From Clostridiales bacterium (GTDB lineage: Bacteria > Bacillota > Clostridia > Lachnospirales > WQUN01), in NCBI GenBank assembly GCA_031273705.1, contig JAISRJ010000148.1, positions 1 through 16,774 of the forward strand: a stretch of DNA of 16,774 nt, given 5' to 3'. A program made the translations under genes and the position numbers. The notes beneath the pieces were generated by a model, which saw only the letters and a list, made by a program, of their open reading frames with translations, ran no database searches and was not told the DNA's origin. This document shows, one piece after another, positions 5,840 to 13,029 of this stretch; within the stretch, counting starts at the first letter, position 1; the number at the start of each line of letters is the position of its first letter.

Positions 5840-6451
5840 ATGCCCGGCCAACTTAGCAGCAGACAAGAAAAAGTATATGAATTTCTTAAAAGCGAAATCC
5901 GCAAAAAAGGATACCCGCCTACAGTCCGTGAAATTTGCGACGCTGTCAATTTGAAATCTACATCCACCGTCCACGCTCATTTGGAAATCCTTGAGAATAA
6001 GGGATATATACGTCGTTCTCCTACAAAAAACCGGTCAATTGAGATTTTGGATGACAACTTTTATGGTTTTTCCAATAAAATCGCCAGTGTTCCCTTGATT
6101 CGCCGGATAGTAGAAGATGCGCCATTGATGTCTATGGAGAATATTGAGACATATTTTCCGTTTCCGGCTAATTACATATCCTTCGATCAGGCCTTCATGT
6201 TCAGAGTTAAAGGCGATGCTATGGTTGATTTGGGAATACGTGAGGGGGATTTAATTTTGGTTAGTCAAACTAACGAGGTTAAAAACGGCGATATTGTGAT
6301 AGCCTTGATTGACGCCGAACCCGTAATAAGATCCTATTTTCACGAGAAAGACTATATACGTTTACAACCCGCGAACGACGCTTATAAATCTATTATTATA
6401 GAAAACTGCTTGGTTATAGGTAAAGTACACGGACTGTATAGACTTTATTAG
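5840..6451 (+). CDS. lexA: LexA-family repressor lacking all self-cleavage residues
   Basis: A 203-residue protein, the usual LexA length. The winged helix DNA-binding domain (1-70) is intact: G-Y-P-P-T-V-R-E-I and L-K-S-T-S-T-V-H-A-H-L-E-I-L-E-N-K-G-Y-I-R-R, then P-T-K-N-R-S-I-E-I. The C-terminal S24-type domain is also recognisable (E-N-I-E-T-Y-F, F-R-V-K-G-D, R-L-Q-P-A-N, V-I-G-K-V). However, the scissile Ala-Gly is E92-D93 (R-I-V-E-D-A-P-L), the nucleophile Ser of G-D-S-M is Ala127 (G-D-A-M), and the general-base Lys is Arg164 (P-V-I-R-S-Y). Spacing between these positions (35 and 37 residues) equals that of E. coli LexA. It should bind DNA and dimerise but not be inactivated by RecA. The RBS is AGGAGG. 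The stop overlaps the hisC RBS, so the two are translationally linked. Confidence 0.93.
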   Translation: MPGQLSSRQEKVYEFLKSEIRKKGYPPTVREICDAVNLKSTSTVHAHLEILENKGYIRRSPTKNRSIEILDDNFYGFSNKIASVPLIRRIVEDAPLMSMENIETYFPFPANYISFDQAFMFRVKGDAMVDLGIREGDLILVSQTNEVKNGDIVIALIDAEPVIRSYFHEKDYIRLQPANDAYKSIIIENCLVIGKVHGLYRLY

Positions 6452-6460
6452 GAGGCATGT

Positions 6461-7546
6461 ATGATAAACTATCGACAAACAATTAAGCCAATGACCCCGT
6501 ATGTCCCCGGCAGACCGATTGAGGATGTAAAACGCGAGTTTGGGCTGACCGATGTTGTAAAATTAGCGTCGAACGAGAATCCTTTGGGTTGTTCGCCACG
6601 CGCTAAGGAAGCTATTATAAAATCTTTGAAGGATACAAATTATTATCCGGACGGCAATTGCACGAAATTGCGCGATTTACTTGCTAAATCGCTTGGTATT
6701 AAGCCAACGGAAATTGTCTTTGGCTGCGGGGCCGATGAAGTTCTCGCAATGGTTGGAAAGGTCTTTGTAAATCCCGGAGACGAGTGTATTACCGGCGAAG
6801 AGACTTTTTCTCAATATGCCGCCAGTGTTGTTTCGATGGACGGGGTAATGATATATGCCCCGATGAAAAATCACGCTTTTGATTTGGACGCGATCATATC
6901 AAAGATTACAGATAAAACAAAGGTTATATTTATCGCAAACCCCAATAATCCAACTGGGTCCGCATTTACACAAGCTGAAGAGGAAGTGTTTCTAAAAAAA
7001 GTTCCGTCGAATATTGTTGTTGTGATGGATGAAGCCTACGCGGAATTTGCAAGTGACCCCGACTATCCCCAAACCCTGGATATGTTGAGAAAATACAAGA
7101 ATGTTATACTAATAAAGACCTTTTCTAAGATATATGGGCTTGCTTCTCTGCGTGTGGGTTATGGCATAGCCGATGAAAATCTTATCAACTTGTTTGAAAA
7201 AGTTCGGCCTCCCTTTAATGTTACGATTCAGGCGCAAGAGGCGGCATACGCGGCTTATTTGGATCGTGATTTTGTTCGGAAAGCTTATGAGAACAACCGC
7301 TCGGCTATAGATTACTATTGTAAGGAAATGGACGCTATCGGTGTAAATTACATCCCCAGCCAGGCTAATTTTGTTATGACTGACACGGGTTATGACAGCC
7401 TGAAAGTATTTTATGAGTTAATGAAGAAAGGCTATATTGTCCGACCGGGCGCCCCTTTTGGAATGGATACTTGGATTCGCGTGACGATGGGCACCTTGGA
7501 ACAAATGCGTGGATTTGTTCGGGTTGTACGAGATAGCTGCCGGTGA
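6461..7546 (+). CDS. hisC: Histidinol-phosphate/aromatic aminotransferase
   Basis: A 361-residue fold-type I PLP aminotransferase of HisC length. Motifs: L-A-S-N-E-N-P-L-G (36-44), A-N-P-N-N-P-T-G (159-166), M-D-E-A-Y-A-E-F (189-196), the PLP lysine K223 in T-F-S-K-I-Y-G-L-A-S-L-R-V-G-Y-G (220-235), and the substrate-binding Arg340 in W-I-R-V-T-M-G. HisC converts imidazole-acetol phosphate to histidinol phosphate. Many HisC proteins also transaminate aromatic keto acids, and the immediate aroA neighbour (7 bases after the stop), with no other his genes in view, suggests a role in tyrosine/phenylalanine synthesis here. That is inference. The RBS AGGAGG overlaps the lexA stop codon, giving a 9-base gap and probable coupling. 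Confidence 0.92.
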   Translation: MINYRQTIKPMTPYVPGRPIEDVKREFGLTDVVKLASNENPLGCSPRAKEAIIKSLKDTNYYPDGNCTKLRDLLAKSLGIKPTEIVFGCGADEVLAMVGKVFVNPGDECITGEETFSQYAASVVSMDGVMIYAPMKNHAFDLDAIISKITDKTKVIFIANPNNPTGSAFTQAEEEVFLKKVPSNIVVVMDEAYAEFASDPDYPQTLDMLRKYKNVILIKTFSKIYGLASLRVGYGIADENLINLFEKVRPPFNVTIQAQEAAYAAYLDRDFVRKAYENNRSAIDYYCKEMDAIGVNYIPSQANFVMTDTGYDSLKVFYELMKKGYIVRPGAPFGMDTWIRVTMGTLEQMRGFVRVVRDSCR

Positions 7547-7553
7547 ACGTCGG

Positions 7554-8858
7554 ATGGTCATTTTGAATAGTTTTTCAACTCAATCACGACCGGGTGGATA
7601 TATCCATAAAACAATCAGTGTGCCCGGAGATAAATCTATATCACATAGGGCGGTTATGTTTAGCGCGCTGGCTGACGGAACCAGCGAGATAAATGGTTTT
7701 TTGGCGAGCGGGGACTGTTTATCGACTATTGAGTGTTTTAGGAAACTAGGCATAAAAATTGCGCGTGATGGCGAGTATGTGCGGGTCGAAGGCAAAGGTC
7801 TGAATGGATTTATCGCTCCTGCCGATATTCTGGATGTGGGAAACAGCGGCACTACATTAAGGTTAATAACGGGAATTCTTGCCGGGCAGAATTTTAATAC
7901 TCATTTAACCGGCGACACGTCTATTCAAAGGCGACCGATGGAGCGGGTGTTTGCTCCTCTGAGGCAAATGGGGGCTAAGTTTTCTAATGATTTAAATCAG
8001 ATGCCAAAAACAGCTCCGTTTACTATATTCGGTTCTGACTTGACCGGAGTCGCTTACACATTACCTGTCGCAAGCGCTCAGGTAAAATCCGCTATTTTGT
8101 TGGCAAGCCTATATGCTGAGGGCAAAACGGTTATTGTCGAACCTCAGCCGACGAGGGATCATACCGAGATAATGCTGAACAATTTTGGCGCGAATATAGT
8201 GAAAATCGGCAACAGAATAATTTCTCACCCAGTGAAAAAACTTACCGCGCAAAATATTACCATACCTTCAGACATTTCCTCAGCGGCGTTTTTTCTGGCC
8301 GCCGGGCTGATTATTCCAAATAGTGAACTTACGGTAACGAATGTGGGTATTAATCCGACTAGAACCGGAATTATTGACGCTTTTCGCGCGATGGGCGCTC
8401 GCCTAATATATTCAAATGAGCGAATCGAAGCCGGTGAACCAGTTGCGGATATAACGGTTTGCTCGTCCGAGTTAAGCCCTATTACATTGGAAGGGGATAT
8501 AATACCACGAATGATAGACGAGATTCCTGTGTTCGCTGTGACGGCGGCTTGCGCAAAAGGCAGAAGCGTTATAAAGGACGCCGCCGAGTTAAAATATAAA
8601 GAATCAGATAGAATCAGCGTAATGTCTAAAGAATTACGCAAGTTAGGAGCAAGTATTCTTGAAACAGACGACGGAATGATTATTGACGGCAGAGTTACAT
8701 TGCGCGGAACGACACTCCAAAGCCACGGCGACCATCGTGTCGCTATGAGTTTAACCGTGGCGTCCGCTATCGCGGAAGGGGTATCCGTTATAGAGGATAC
8801 TGATTGCGTGAATATTTCATTCCCAACGTTTTTTGATATTTGGAAGAAAATTTTCTGA
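7554..8858 (+). CDS. aroA: 3-phosphoshikimate 1-carboxyvinyltransferase (EPSP synthase)
   Basis: A 434-residue protein. It transfers enolpyruvate from PEP to shikimate-3-phosphate in the shikimate pathway, in the cytoplasm. Signatures: V-P-G-D-K-S-I-S-H-R-A (23-33), V-G-N-S-G-T-T-L-R-L (95-104), L-T-G-D-T-S-I-Q-R-R-P-M (118-129), S-A-Q-V-K-S-A-I-L-L-A, P-Q-P-T-R-D-H-T-E, the catalytic Asp region M-I-D-E-I-P, E-L-K-Y-K-E-S-D-R-I and the C-terminal H-G-D-H-R-V-A-M. The PEP-site loop resembles the Bacillus-type enzyme (G-N-S-G-T-T) rather than the enterobacterial form. The frame opens at GTG 7509 inside hisC; ATG 7554 is preferred because it gives the usual N-terminal length and a GGTGA at 7 bases. 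It is the last gene of the operon, closed by the terminator at 8859. Confidence 0.95.
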   Translation: MVILNSFSTQSRPGGYIHKTISVPGDKSISHRAVMFSALADGTSEINGFLASGDCLSTIECFRKLGIKIARDGEYVRVEGKGLNGFIAPADILDVGNSGTTLRLITGILAGQNFNTHLTGDTSIQRRPMERVFAPLRQMGAKFSNDLNQMPKTAPFTIFGSDLTGVAYTLPVASAQVKSAILLASLYAEGKTVIVEPQPTRDHTEIMLNNFGANIVKIGNRIISHPVKKLTAQNITIPSDISSAAFFLAAGLIIPNSELTVTNVGINPTRTGIIDAFRAMGARLIYSNERIEAGEPVADITVCSSELSPITLEGDIIPRMIDEIPVFAVTAACAKGRSVIKDAAELKYKESDRISVMSKELRKLGASILETDDGMIIDGRVTLRGTTLQSHGDHRVAMSLTVASAIAEGVSVIEDTDCVNISFPTFFDIWKKIF

Positions 8859-8888
8859 AGAGGCTTGAGTTGCAAAGTCTCTTTTTTT
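8859..8888 (+). terminator. Rho-independent terminator after aroA
   Basis: AGAGGCTT (8859-8866) pairs with AAGTCTCT (8875-8882), including one G-T wobble, around an 8-base loop, and runs into seven T residues (8882-8888). It starts directly after the aroA stop codon. Confidence 0.88.
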
Positions 8889-8891
8889 CTG

Positions 8892-8920
8892 TTGACATGG
8901 TTTTACAAGTAGGTTAGAAT
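8892..8920 (+). promoter_or_regulatory. Strong vegetative promoter of rny
   Basis: TTGACA (8892-8897), exactly 17 bases, TAGAAT (8915-8920), with transcription expected from about 8927. It is the best sigma-A-type promoter in the window. The leader that follows carries a tandem octamer AGGTACTT (8926-8933, 8934-8941). Confidence 0.88.
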
Positions 8921-8956
8921 TATCAAGGTACTTAGGTACTTCTTACAACGTTGCAC

Positions 8957-8963
8957 AAGGAGG
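8957..8963 (+). promoter_or_regulatory. Ribosome binding site placing the rny start at an ATA codon
   Basis: AAGGAGG is a perfect Shine-Dalgarno sequence. Seven bases later come two ATA codons (8971-8976) in the RNase Y frame. The first ordinary start codon in frame is GTG at 8998, 34 bases after the site, much too far for normal use. Confidence 0.8.
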
Positions 8964-8970
8964 CGTTAGC

Positions 8971-10515
8971 ATAATACATCCAGCAATTGTTATTGCTGTG
9001 ACTGTTTTAAGCTGTTTTGTTGGTTTTTTTATTGGTGTTTTTTATAGAAAAAGAGTTGCGGAATCAAAGATCGGAACTGCCGAAATTCAGGCGGAAACCA
9101 TTCTAAATGAAGCGAAAAAAGCGGCTGAGGCTCAGAAGAAAGAGCTTCTTCTGGAAGCCAAGGAAGAAAGCATCAAGTCGAAAAATGAAGCGGAGAAAGA
9201 GGCAAAAGAGCGCAGAAACGAGTTACAGCGGGCTGAAAAGCGGCTGATTCAAAAAGAGGAAAGTTTAGACAGAAAAAGCGATGCTATTGAGAAAAAAGAC
9301 GACCAGCTTCAAAGGAAGTTAGCGGCTGTAGACGAAAAAAAAGCCGAGATTGATAAGTTGGTTGAAAAGCAGCAGCAGGAATTGGAAAGAATATCCGGGC
9401 TTACTTCCGAACAGGCAAAAGCGTTTCTACTTTCTAATATCGAGAATGAGGTTAGATTGGAATCCGCGCTTTTGATTAAGGATATTGAAGCCAAGACTAA
9501 GATTGAGGCGGACAAACGAGCCAGAGAGATTGTGGCCGGCGCTATTCAGCGGTGCGCGGTCGATCATGTCGCCGAAACGACTGTATCCGTTGTTACACTG
9601 CCCAACGATGAAATGAAGGGCCGCATTATTGGGCGAGAGGGCCGTAATATTAGAACGTTGGAATCTTTGACAGGTATTGATTTGATTATTGACGATACTC
9701 CGGAGGCCGTCATTTTGTCGGGATTCGACCCAATGCGTCGTGAAATCGCGCGAATCGCATTGGAAAAACTGATTATAGACGGCCGTGTGCACCCCGCGCG
9801 TATTGAGGAAATGGTTGAAAAGGCAAAAAAAGAAGTAGAAGTCATGATTCGTGAGGAAGGCGAAGCCGCAACCTTTGAAACCGGGGTACATGGACTTCAC
9901 CAAGAGTTGATTCGGTTGCTGGGTAAAATGAAATTTCGTACCAGCTATGGTCAGAATTGCTTGAAACATTCCATCGAAGTATCTCATCTTTGCGGACTTA
10001 TCGCGGGGGAGTTGGGCGCGGATGTTTTGATGGCCAAACGCGCTGGGTTGCTGCATGATATTGGAAAATCGGTTGACCATGACTTGGAAGGAACACATGT
10101 TTCGATCGGCGCCGCTTTATGTAAAAAATATCGTGAGTCCGACATTATCATCAACGCTGTGGAATCTCATCACGGCGACGTTGAACCTACTAATATTATT
10201 TCTATTATTACGCAGACAGCCGACGCTATTTCCGCTTCCAGACCAGGCGCTAGGCGAGAAACATTGGAATCATATATTAAACGTCTGCAAAAATTAGAAA
10301 GCATTGCTGATGAGTTTAAAGGTGTGGAAAAATCGTTCGCTATACAGGCGGGTCGTGAACTGCGCATTATCATCATTCCCGAAGAAGTCAACGATGCGGC
10401 TCTGACCTTGCTTGCCCGTGAAGTCGCTAAAAAGATTGAATCTGAATTGGAATATCCTGGACAGATTAAAGTAAATCTTATTCGTGAAACACGCGCGATT
10501 GAATACGCGAAGTAA
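8971..10515 (+). CDS. rny: Ribonuclease Y, apparent ATA start codon
   Basis: Membrane-bound endoribonuclease that starts mRNA decay in Firmicutes. Domains in order (numbering from the ATA): one membrane helix (about 3-25, P-A-I-V-I-A-V-T-V-L-S-C-F-V-G-F-F-I-G), a long charged coiled coil (about 30-190), a KH RNA-binding domain (about 208-274, with G-R-I-I-G-R-E-G-R-N-I-R), and an HD metal-phosphohydrolase domain with H-D-I-G-K at 362-366. The length is 514 residues, near the usual 510-520. From the first standard start (GTG 8998) the protein would be 505 residues with a membrane helix cut to about 15 residues and no ribosome binding site nearby, so initiation at ATA 8971 (or 8974) is more consistent. 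A sequencing error or mutation changing ATG to ATA is the main alternative. It has its own promoter and terminator. Confidence 0.93.
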   Translation: MIHPAIVIAVTVLSCFVGFFIGVFYRKRVAESKIGTAEIQAETILNEAKKAAEAQKKELLLEAKEESIKSKNEAEKEAKERRNELQRAEKRLIQKEESLDRKSDAIEKKDDQLQRKLAAVDEKKAEIDKLVEKQQQELERISGLTSEQAKAFLLSNIENEVRLESALLIKDIEAKTKIEADKRAREIVAGAIQRCAVDHVAETTVSVVTLPNDEMKGRIIGREGRNIRTLESLTGIDLIIDDTPEAVILSGFDPMRREIARIALEKLIIDGRVHPARIEEMVEKAKKEVEVMIREEGEAATFETGVHGLHQELIRLLGKMKFRTSYGQNCLKHSIEVSHLCGLIAGELGADVLMAKRAGLLHDIGKSVDHDLEGTHVSIGAALCKKYRESDIIINAVESHHGDVEPTNIISIITQTADAISASRPGARRETLESYIKRLQKLESIADEFKGVEKSFAIQAGRELRIIIIPEEVNDAALTLLAREVAKKIESELEYPGQIKVNLIRETRAIEYAK

Positions 10516-10557
10516 AAAATAGGCCATACGCTAATATTAGTGTATGGCTTATTTTTT
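10514..10557. terminator. Bidirectional terminator between rny and the DUF1540 gene
   Basis: A symmetric 44-base dyad. The A-run AAAAAATA (10514-10521) mirrors TATTTTTT (10550-10557), and GCCATAC (10523-10529) pairs with GTATGGC (10542-10548). The loop region CTAATATTAG (10531-10540) is itself palindromic. There are T-runs on both strands, so it can end rny from the left and the convergent small gene from the right. It overlaps the rny stop codon. Confidence 0.88.
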
Positions 10558-10581
10558 GCCAGCAAATGTAATATGTCTATA

Positions 10582-10737
10582 TTAGTTTGCCTGGAAGCTG
10601 TTACATTGGGTTTCTTGCTTCTCATGAGCCTGAGATCCTGTGTTCCCGACCTGGATGTCATGAAGTGTGCAAACTTTGTTTGTGTCATTGTATTTACATG
10701 TGGACACTTGGCATTTGATCTCTTGATTAGACAACAT
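10582..10737 (-). CDS. Small DUF1540 cysteine protein
   Basis: A 51-residue protein. It starts at ATG 10737 behind a perfect GAAGGAGG at 5 bases. The sequence begins MLSNQEIKCQVSTCKYNDTN and continues with K-V-C-T-L-H-D-I-Q-V-G, then Q-C-N-S-F near the end. The pattern I-x-C-x4-C-x-Y-N, C-x-L-x-x-I-x-V-G, C-x-S-F is that of DUF1540, a short Clostridia-rich family with four conserved Cys (here C9, C14, C23, C45) that probably bind a metal. The function is unknown in the family. It is convergent with rny, sharing the terminator at 10514-10557, and divergent from asnS. Confidence 0.85.
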   Translation of the reverse strand: MLSNQEIKCQVSTCKYNDTNKVCTLHDIQVGNTGSQAHEKQETQCNSFQAN

Positions 10738-10760
10738 AATTACCTCCTTCTTTAATTAAT

Positions 10761-10788
10761 GCAATAACATTACTAGTATTGCTGTCAA
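10761..10788 (-). promoter_or_regulatory. Promoter and dyad upstream of the DUF1540 gene
   Basis: On the minus strand: TTGACA (10783-10788), 16 bases, TATTGC (10761-10766). The -10 is weak. The same stretch holds an inverted repeat, GCAATA (10761-10766) with TATTGC (10777-10782), that spans the spacer like an operator. Confidence 0.4.
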
Positions 10789-10851
10789 TGGGGAAAAATA
10801 TACTTGGGTATGTCTCGGAAAATAATAGGTGCAAGATTGATAATAGGGCGT

Positions 10852-10857
10852 TATAAT
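10852..10857 (+). promoter_or_regulatory. -10 box of the asnS promoter
   Basis: TATAAT at 10852-10857, followed by the AAGGAGGAG ribosome binding site of asnS (10871-10879). No good -35 is seen; TGCAAG (10830-10835) at 16 bases is the best. The leader would be under 25 bases, leaving no room for a T-box. Confidence 0.45.
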
Positions 10858-10882
10858 CATTTTGACCACAAAGGAGGAGCCT

Positions 10883-12259
10883 ATGTACGAATACATCAAG
10901 GATATTTTCAAACAATCCAGTTTGTTTCTTAACAAAGAGGTTAAAGTTGGCGGTTGGGTAAGGACAGTGCGCGATAATAAAAGTTTTGCTTTTATCGAAC
11001 TGAACGACGGTACGTTTTTTAAAAGCTTGCAAGTAATCGCGGATATGGAATTGGATAACTTTCAAGACATTGTTAAATTAGGCGTTGGTTCGGCGGTCAC
11101 TGTAGAGGGCATAATAGTTGAAAGCCAAGGACAAAAGCAAGCCATAGAGATAACAGCCAGTCGCATAATAGTAGAAGGAACGTCTGCTTTAGATTATCCG
11201 TTGCAGAAAAAGAGGCATTCATTTGAATTTTTGCGAACCATAGCCCACTTGCGTCCAAGAGCGAATACTTTTGCCGCTGTATTTCGTGTGAGATCGTTGG
11301 CGGCGCAGGCGGTGCATAAATTTTTTAGCCGGCGGGATTTTATCTATCTGCATTCGCCTATAATTACCGGCAGTGACGCCGAAGGCGCGGGCGAGATGTT
11401 CCAAGTCACTACCCTTGATATGAACAATCTAAGCGGTAATATAGATTATCATAAAGACTTTTTTGGGAAGAAAACACATCTTACTGTTAGCGGCCAGTTA
11501 TCCGCGGAAGCATTCGCGCTCGCTCTCAGAAATGTTTATACCTTTGGTCCGACATTTAGGGCGGAAAATTCCAATACTCCCCGTCACGCGGCGGAATTTT
11601 GGATGATAGAGCCGGAGATGGCATTTGCCGACCTACAGAATAATATGTCTTTGGCGGAAGATTTGCTTAAATTTACTATTAGGTATTTGCTAGAGCACGC
11701 GCCCGAAGAAATGGAATTTTTCAATGGATTTATTGATAAGTCGTTAATATCTCGTTTGGAGAATATTATTAACTCTCCGTTCGCCAAGATAACCTATACG
11801 GACGCTATAGAAGAATTGCTTAAAGCCAAGCGGAAATTTGAATTTTCTGTCAGTTGGGGAATGGATTTGCAGACGGAGCATGAGAGATATATTACAGAAA
11901 AAGTTTTTGAGCGGCCTGTGTTTGTTATAGATTATCCCAAAGATATAAAGGCGTTTTACATGCGGCTTAATGATGATAAAAAAACAGTTGCCGCTATGGA
12001 CTTGCTTACACCGGGAATTGGTGAGATAATAGGCGGTAGCCAGCGCGAGGAGCGGCTGGAAGTTTTGCAAAGACGCATGGATGAAATTAATTTGAATAAA
12101 GATGAATACGATTGGTATTTGGATTTGCGCAGGTTTGGGACAGTTAAGCACGCGGGTTTTGGGTTGGGGTTTGAGAGAATGGTTATGTACTTAACAGGTA
12201 TGCAAAATATTCGTGATGTTTTGCCGTTTGCCAGGACGGTTAATAACGCGGACTTTTGA
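10883..12259 (+). CDS. asnS: Asparaginyl-tRNA synthetase
   Basis: A 458-residue class IIb aminoacyl-tRNA synthetase that charges tRNA-Asn. It has an N-terminal OB-fold anticodon-binding domain (V-K-V-G-G-W-V-R-T-V-R-D-N-K, about 17-30), then the catalytic core. Class II motif 2 appears as F-R-A-E-N-S-N-T-P-R-H-A-A-E-F-W-M-I-E-P-E-M. Motif 3 is G-F-G-L-G-F-E-R-M-V-M-Y, followed by N-I-R-D-V-L-P-F. The R-H-S-F-E-F-L-R-T-I-A-H-L-R-P-R segment is characteristic of AsnRS rather than AspRS. The final signature reads P-F-A-R where P-F-P-R is usual. The frame opens upstream at TTG 10862, but ATG 10883 with AAGGAGGAG is clearly the start. The Nudix gene follows after 44 bases without a terminator, so they may share a transcript. 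Confidence 0.95.
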   Translation: MYEYIKDIFKQSSLFLNKEVKVGGWVRTVRDNKSFAFIELNDGTFFKSLQVIADMELDNFQDIVKLGVGSAVTVEGIIVESQGQKQAIEITASRIIVEGTSALDYPLQKKRHSFEFLRTIAHLRPRANTFAAVFRVRSLAAQAVHKFFSRRDFIYLHSPIITGSDAEGAGEMFQVTTLDMNNLSGNIDYHKDFFGKKTHLTVSGQLSAEAFALALRNVYTFGPTFRAENSNTPRHAAEFWMIEPEMAFADLQNNMSLAEDLLKFTIRYLLEHAPEEMEFFNGFIDKSLISRLENIINSPFAKITYTDAIEELLKAKRKFEFSVSWGMDLQTEHERYITEKVFERPVFVIDYPKDIKAFYMRLNDDKKTVAAMDLLTPGIGEIIGGSQREERLEVLQRRMDEINLNKDEYDWYLDLRRFGTVKHAGFGLGFERMVMYLTGMQNIRDVLPFARTVNNADF

Positions 12260-12303
12260 TCTAGGCGGTTGCACAAAATAAACGAAAAAGAGGAGGGAAT
12301 CGC

Positions 12304-12840
12304 TTGCCTTATGAAATTTTAAAATCCGAGACGAAATATAACGGGATTTTAATGGATATACAATTGGACACAATTCGTTTGCCGGACGGCAGGGAAGCTA
12401 AACGGGAGATTGCGCTTCACGCGCCCGCGGCCGCGGTATTGCCGGTGGATTGGGATGGAGCGTTAATTTTTGTGAGACAATATCGTCATCCTTTAAAAGA
12501 CATGGCGCTGGAGATTCCGGCGGGGATCTTGGAAGACGGAGAAACTCCCGAAGTCTGCGCCGCGCGTGAATTGGAAGAAGAGATAGGCAAAAAACCCGGC
12601 AAGCTAAATAAAATATTTTCGTTTTATACCTCAATCGGCTTTTGTACGGAGCAATTAACGGTTTTTATTGCGGAAGATTTGATTGATTCACATCAAAACC
12701 TGGATGAGGATGAATTTGTAACTATTGAAAAATACACTCCGGAACAGGCATTCGATCTGATACAAAACGGTGGCATAGTGGATGCCAAAACGACCGCGGC
12801 TTTATTGTATTATCTTAATATAATTAAAAAAAGCATTTAA
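12304..12840 (+). CDS. nudF: Nudix hydrolase, ADP-ribose pyrophosphatase type
   Basis: A 178-residue protein. The Nudix box is seen at about residues 75-97: G-I-L-E-D-G-E-T-P-E-V-C-A-A-R-E-L-E-E-E-I-G, matching G-x5-E-x7-R-E-U-x-E-E-x-G. Upstream, F-V-R-Q-Y-R-H-P-L and L-E-I-P-A-G are the usual lead-in of ADP-ribose pyrophosphatases, which hydrolyse ADP-ribose to AMP and ribose-5-phosphate. The start is TTG at 12304, with GAGGAGGG at 6-7 bases; no ATG is suitably placed. It probably shares a transcript with asnS. In Bacillus and many Clostridia nudF lies close to spoIIM; here the two are separated by a leftward chemoreceptor pair. The gene symbol rests on type and context. Confidence 0.88.
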   Translation: MPYEILKSETKYNGILMDIQLDTIRLPDGREAKREIALHAPAAAVLPVDWDGALIFVRQYRHPLKDMALEIPAGILEDGETPEVCAARELEEEIGKKPGKLNKIFSFYTSIGFCTEQLTVFIAEDLIDSHQNLDEDEFVTIEKYTPEQAFDLIQNGGIVDAKTTAALLYYLNIIKKSI

Positions 12841-13029
12841 TGAGAGGTTGACGCAATAACACGTCCGCCCCCGGCGGCAGGAATCGCAATGCTCATTCAC
12901 ATAAGGCGCTTATTAGAATATTGTCGCTATGTAGTTACCCACATTAACGGCAAATTACCATTGCAGAATATGCAAACTTGCGCCTCTCTGTAAATGGTTT
13001 TACGCGAATGCCAGTCGGGGGTCGTACCC
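12841..13029. other. Gap between convergent genes, small ORF and short hairpins only
   Basis: The nudF and chemoreceptor genes converge here, yet no proper terminator is visible. Short hairpins without T-runs are CCGCC-CCC-GGCGG (near 12864) and CGTACC/GGTACG (13022-13041). An ATG at 12889 behind CAGGA opens a 34-codon ORF (start MLIHIRRLLEYCRYV) that I do not recognise and give little weight. Confidence 0.4.

Noticed and set aside
8225..8875. 216-codon minus-strand ORF
   Set aside because: It lies entirely opposite aroA and the aroA terminator, has no ribosome binding site and shows no recognisable motif.
9427..10098. 223-codon minus-strand ORF
   Set aside because: It is a shadow of the RNase Y gene, whose KH and HD motifs occupy the same bases on the plus strand.
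10092..10104. GAACACATGTTTC, resembling a LexA box
   Set aside because: It has one mismatch to GAAC-N4-GTTC and lies inside the rny coding sequence, where codon content explains it.
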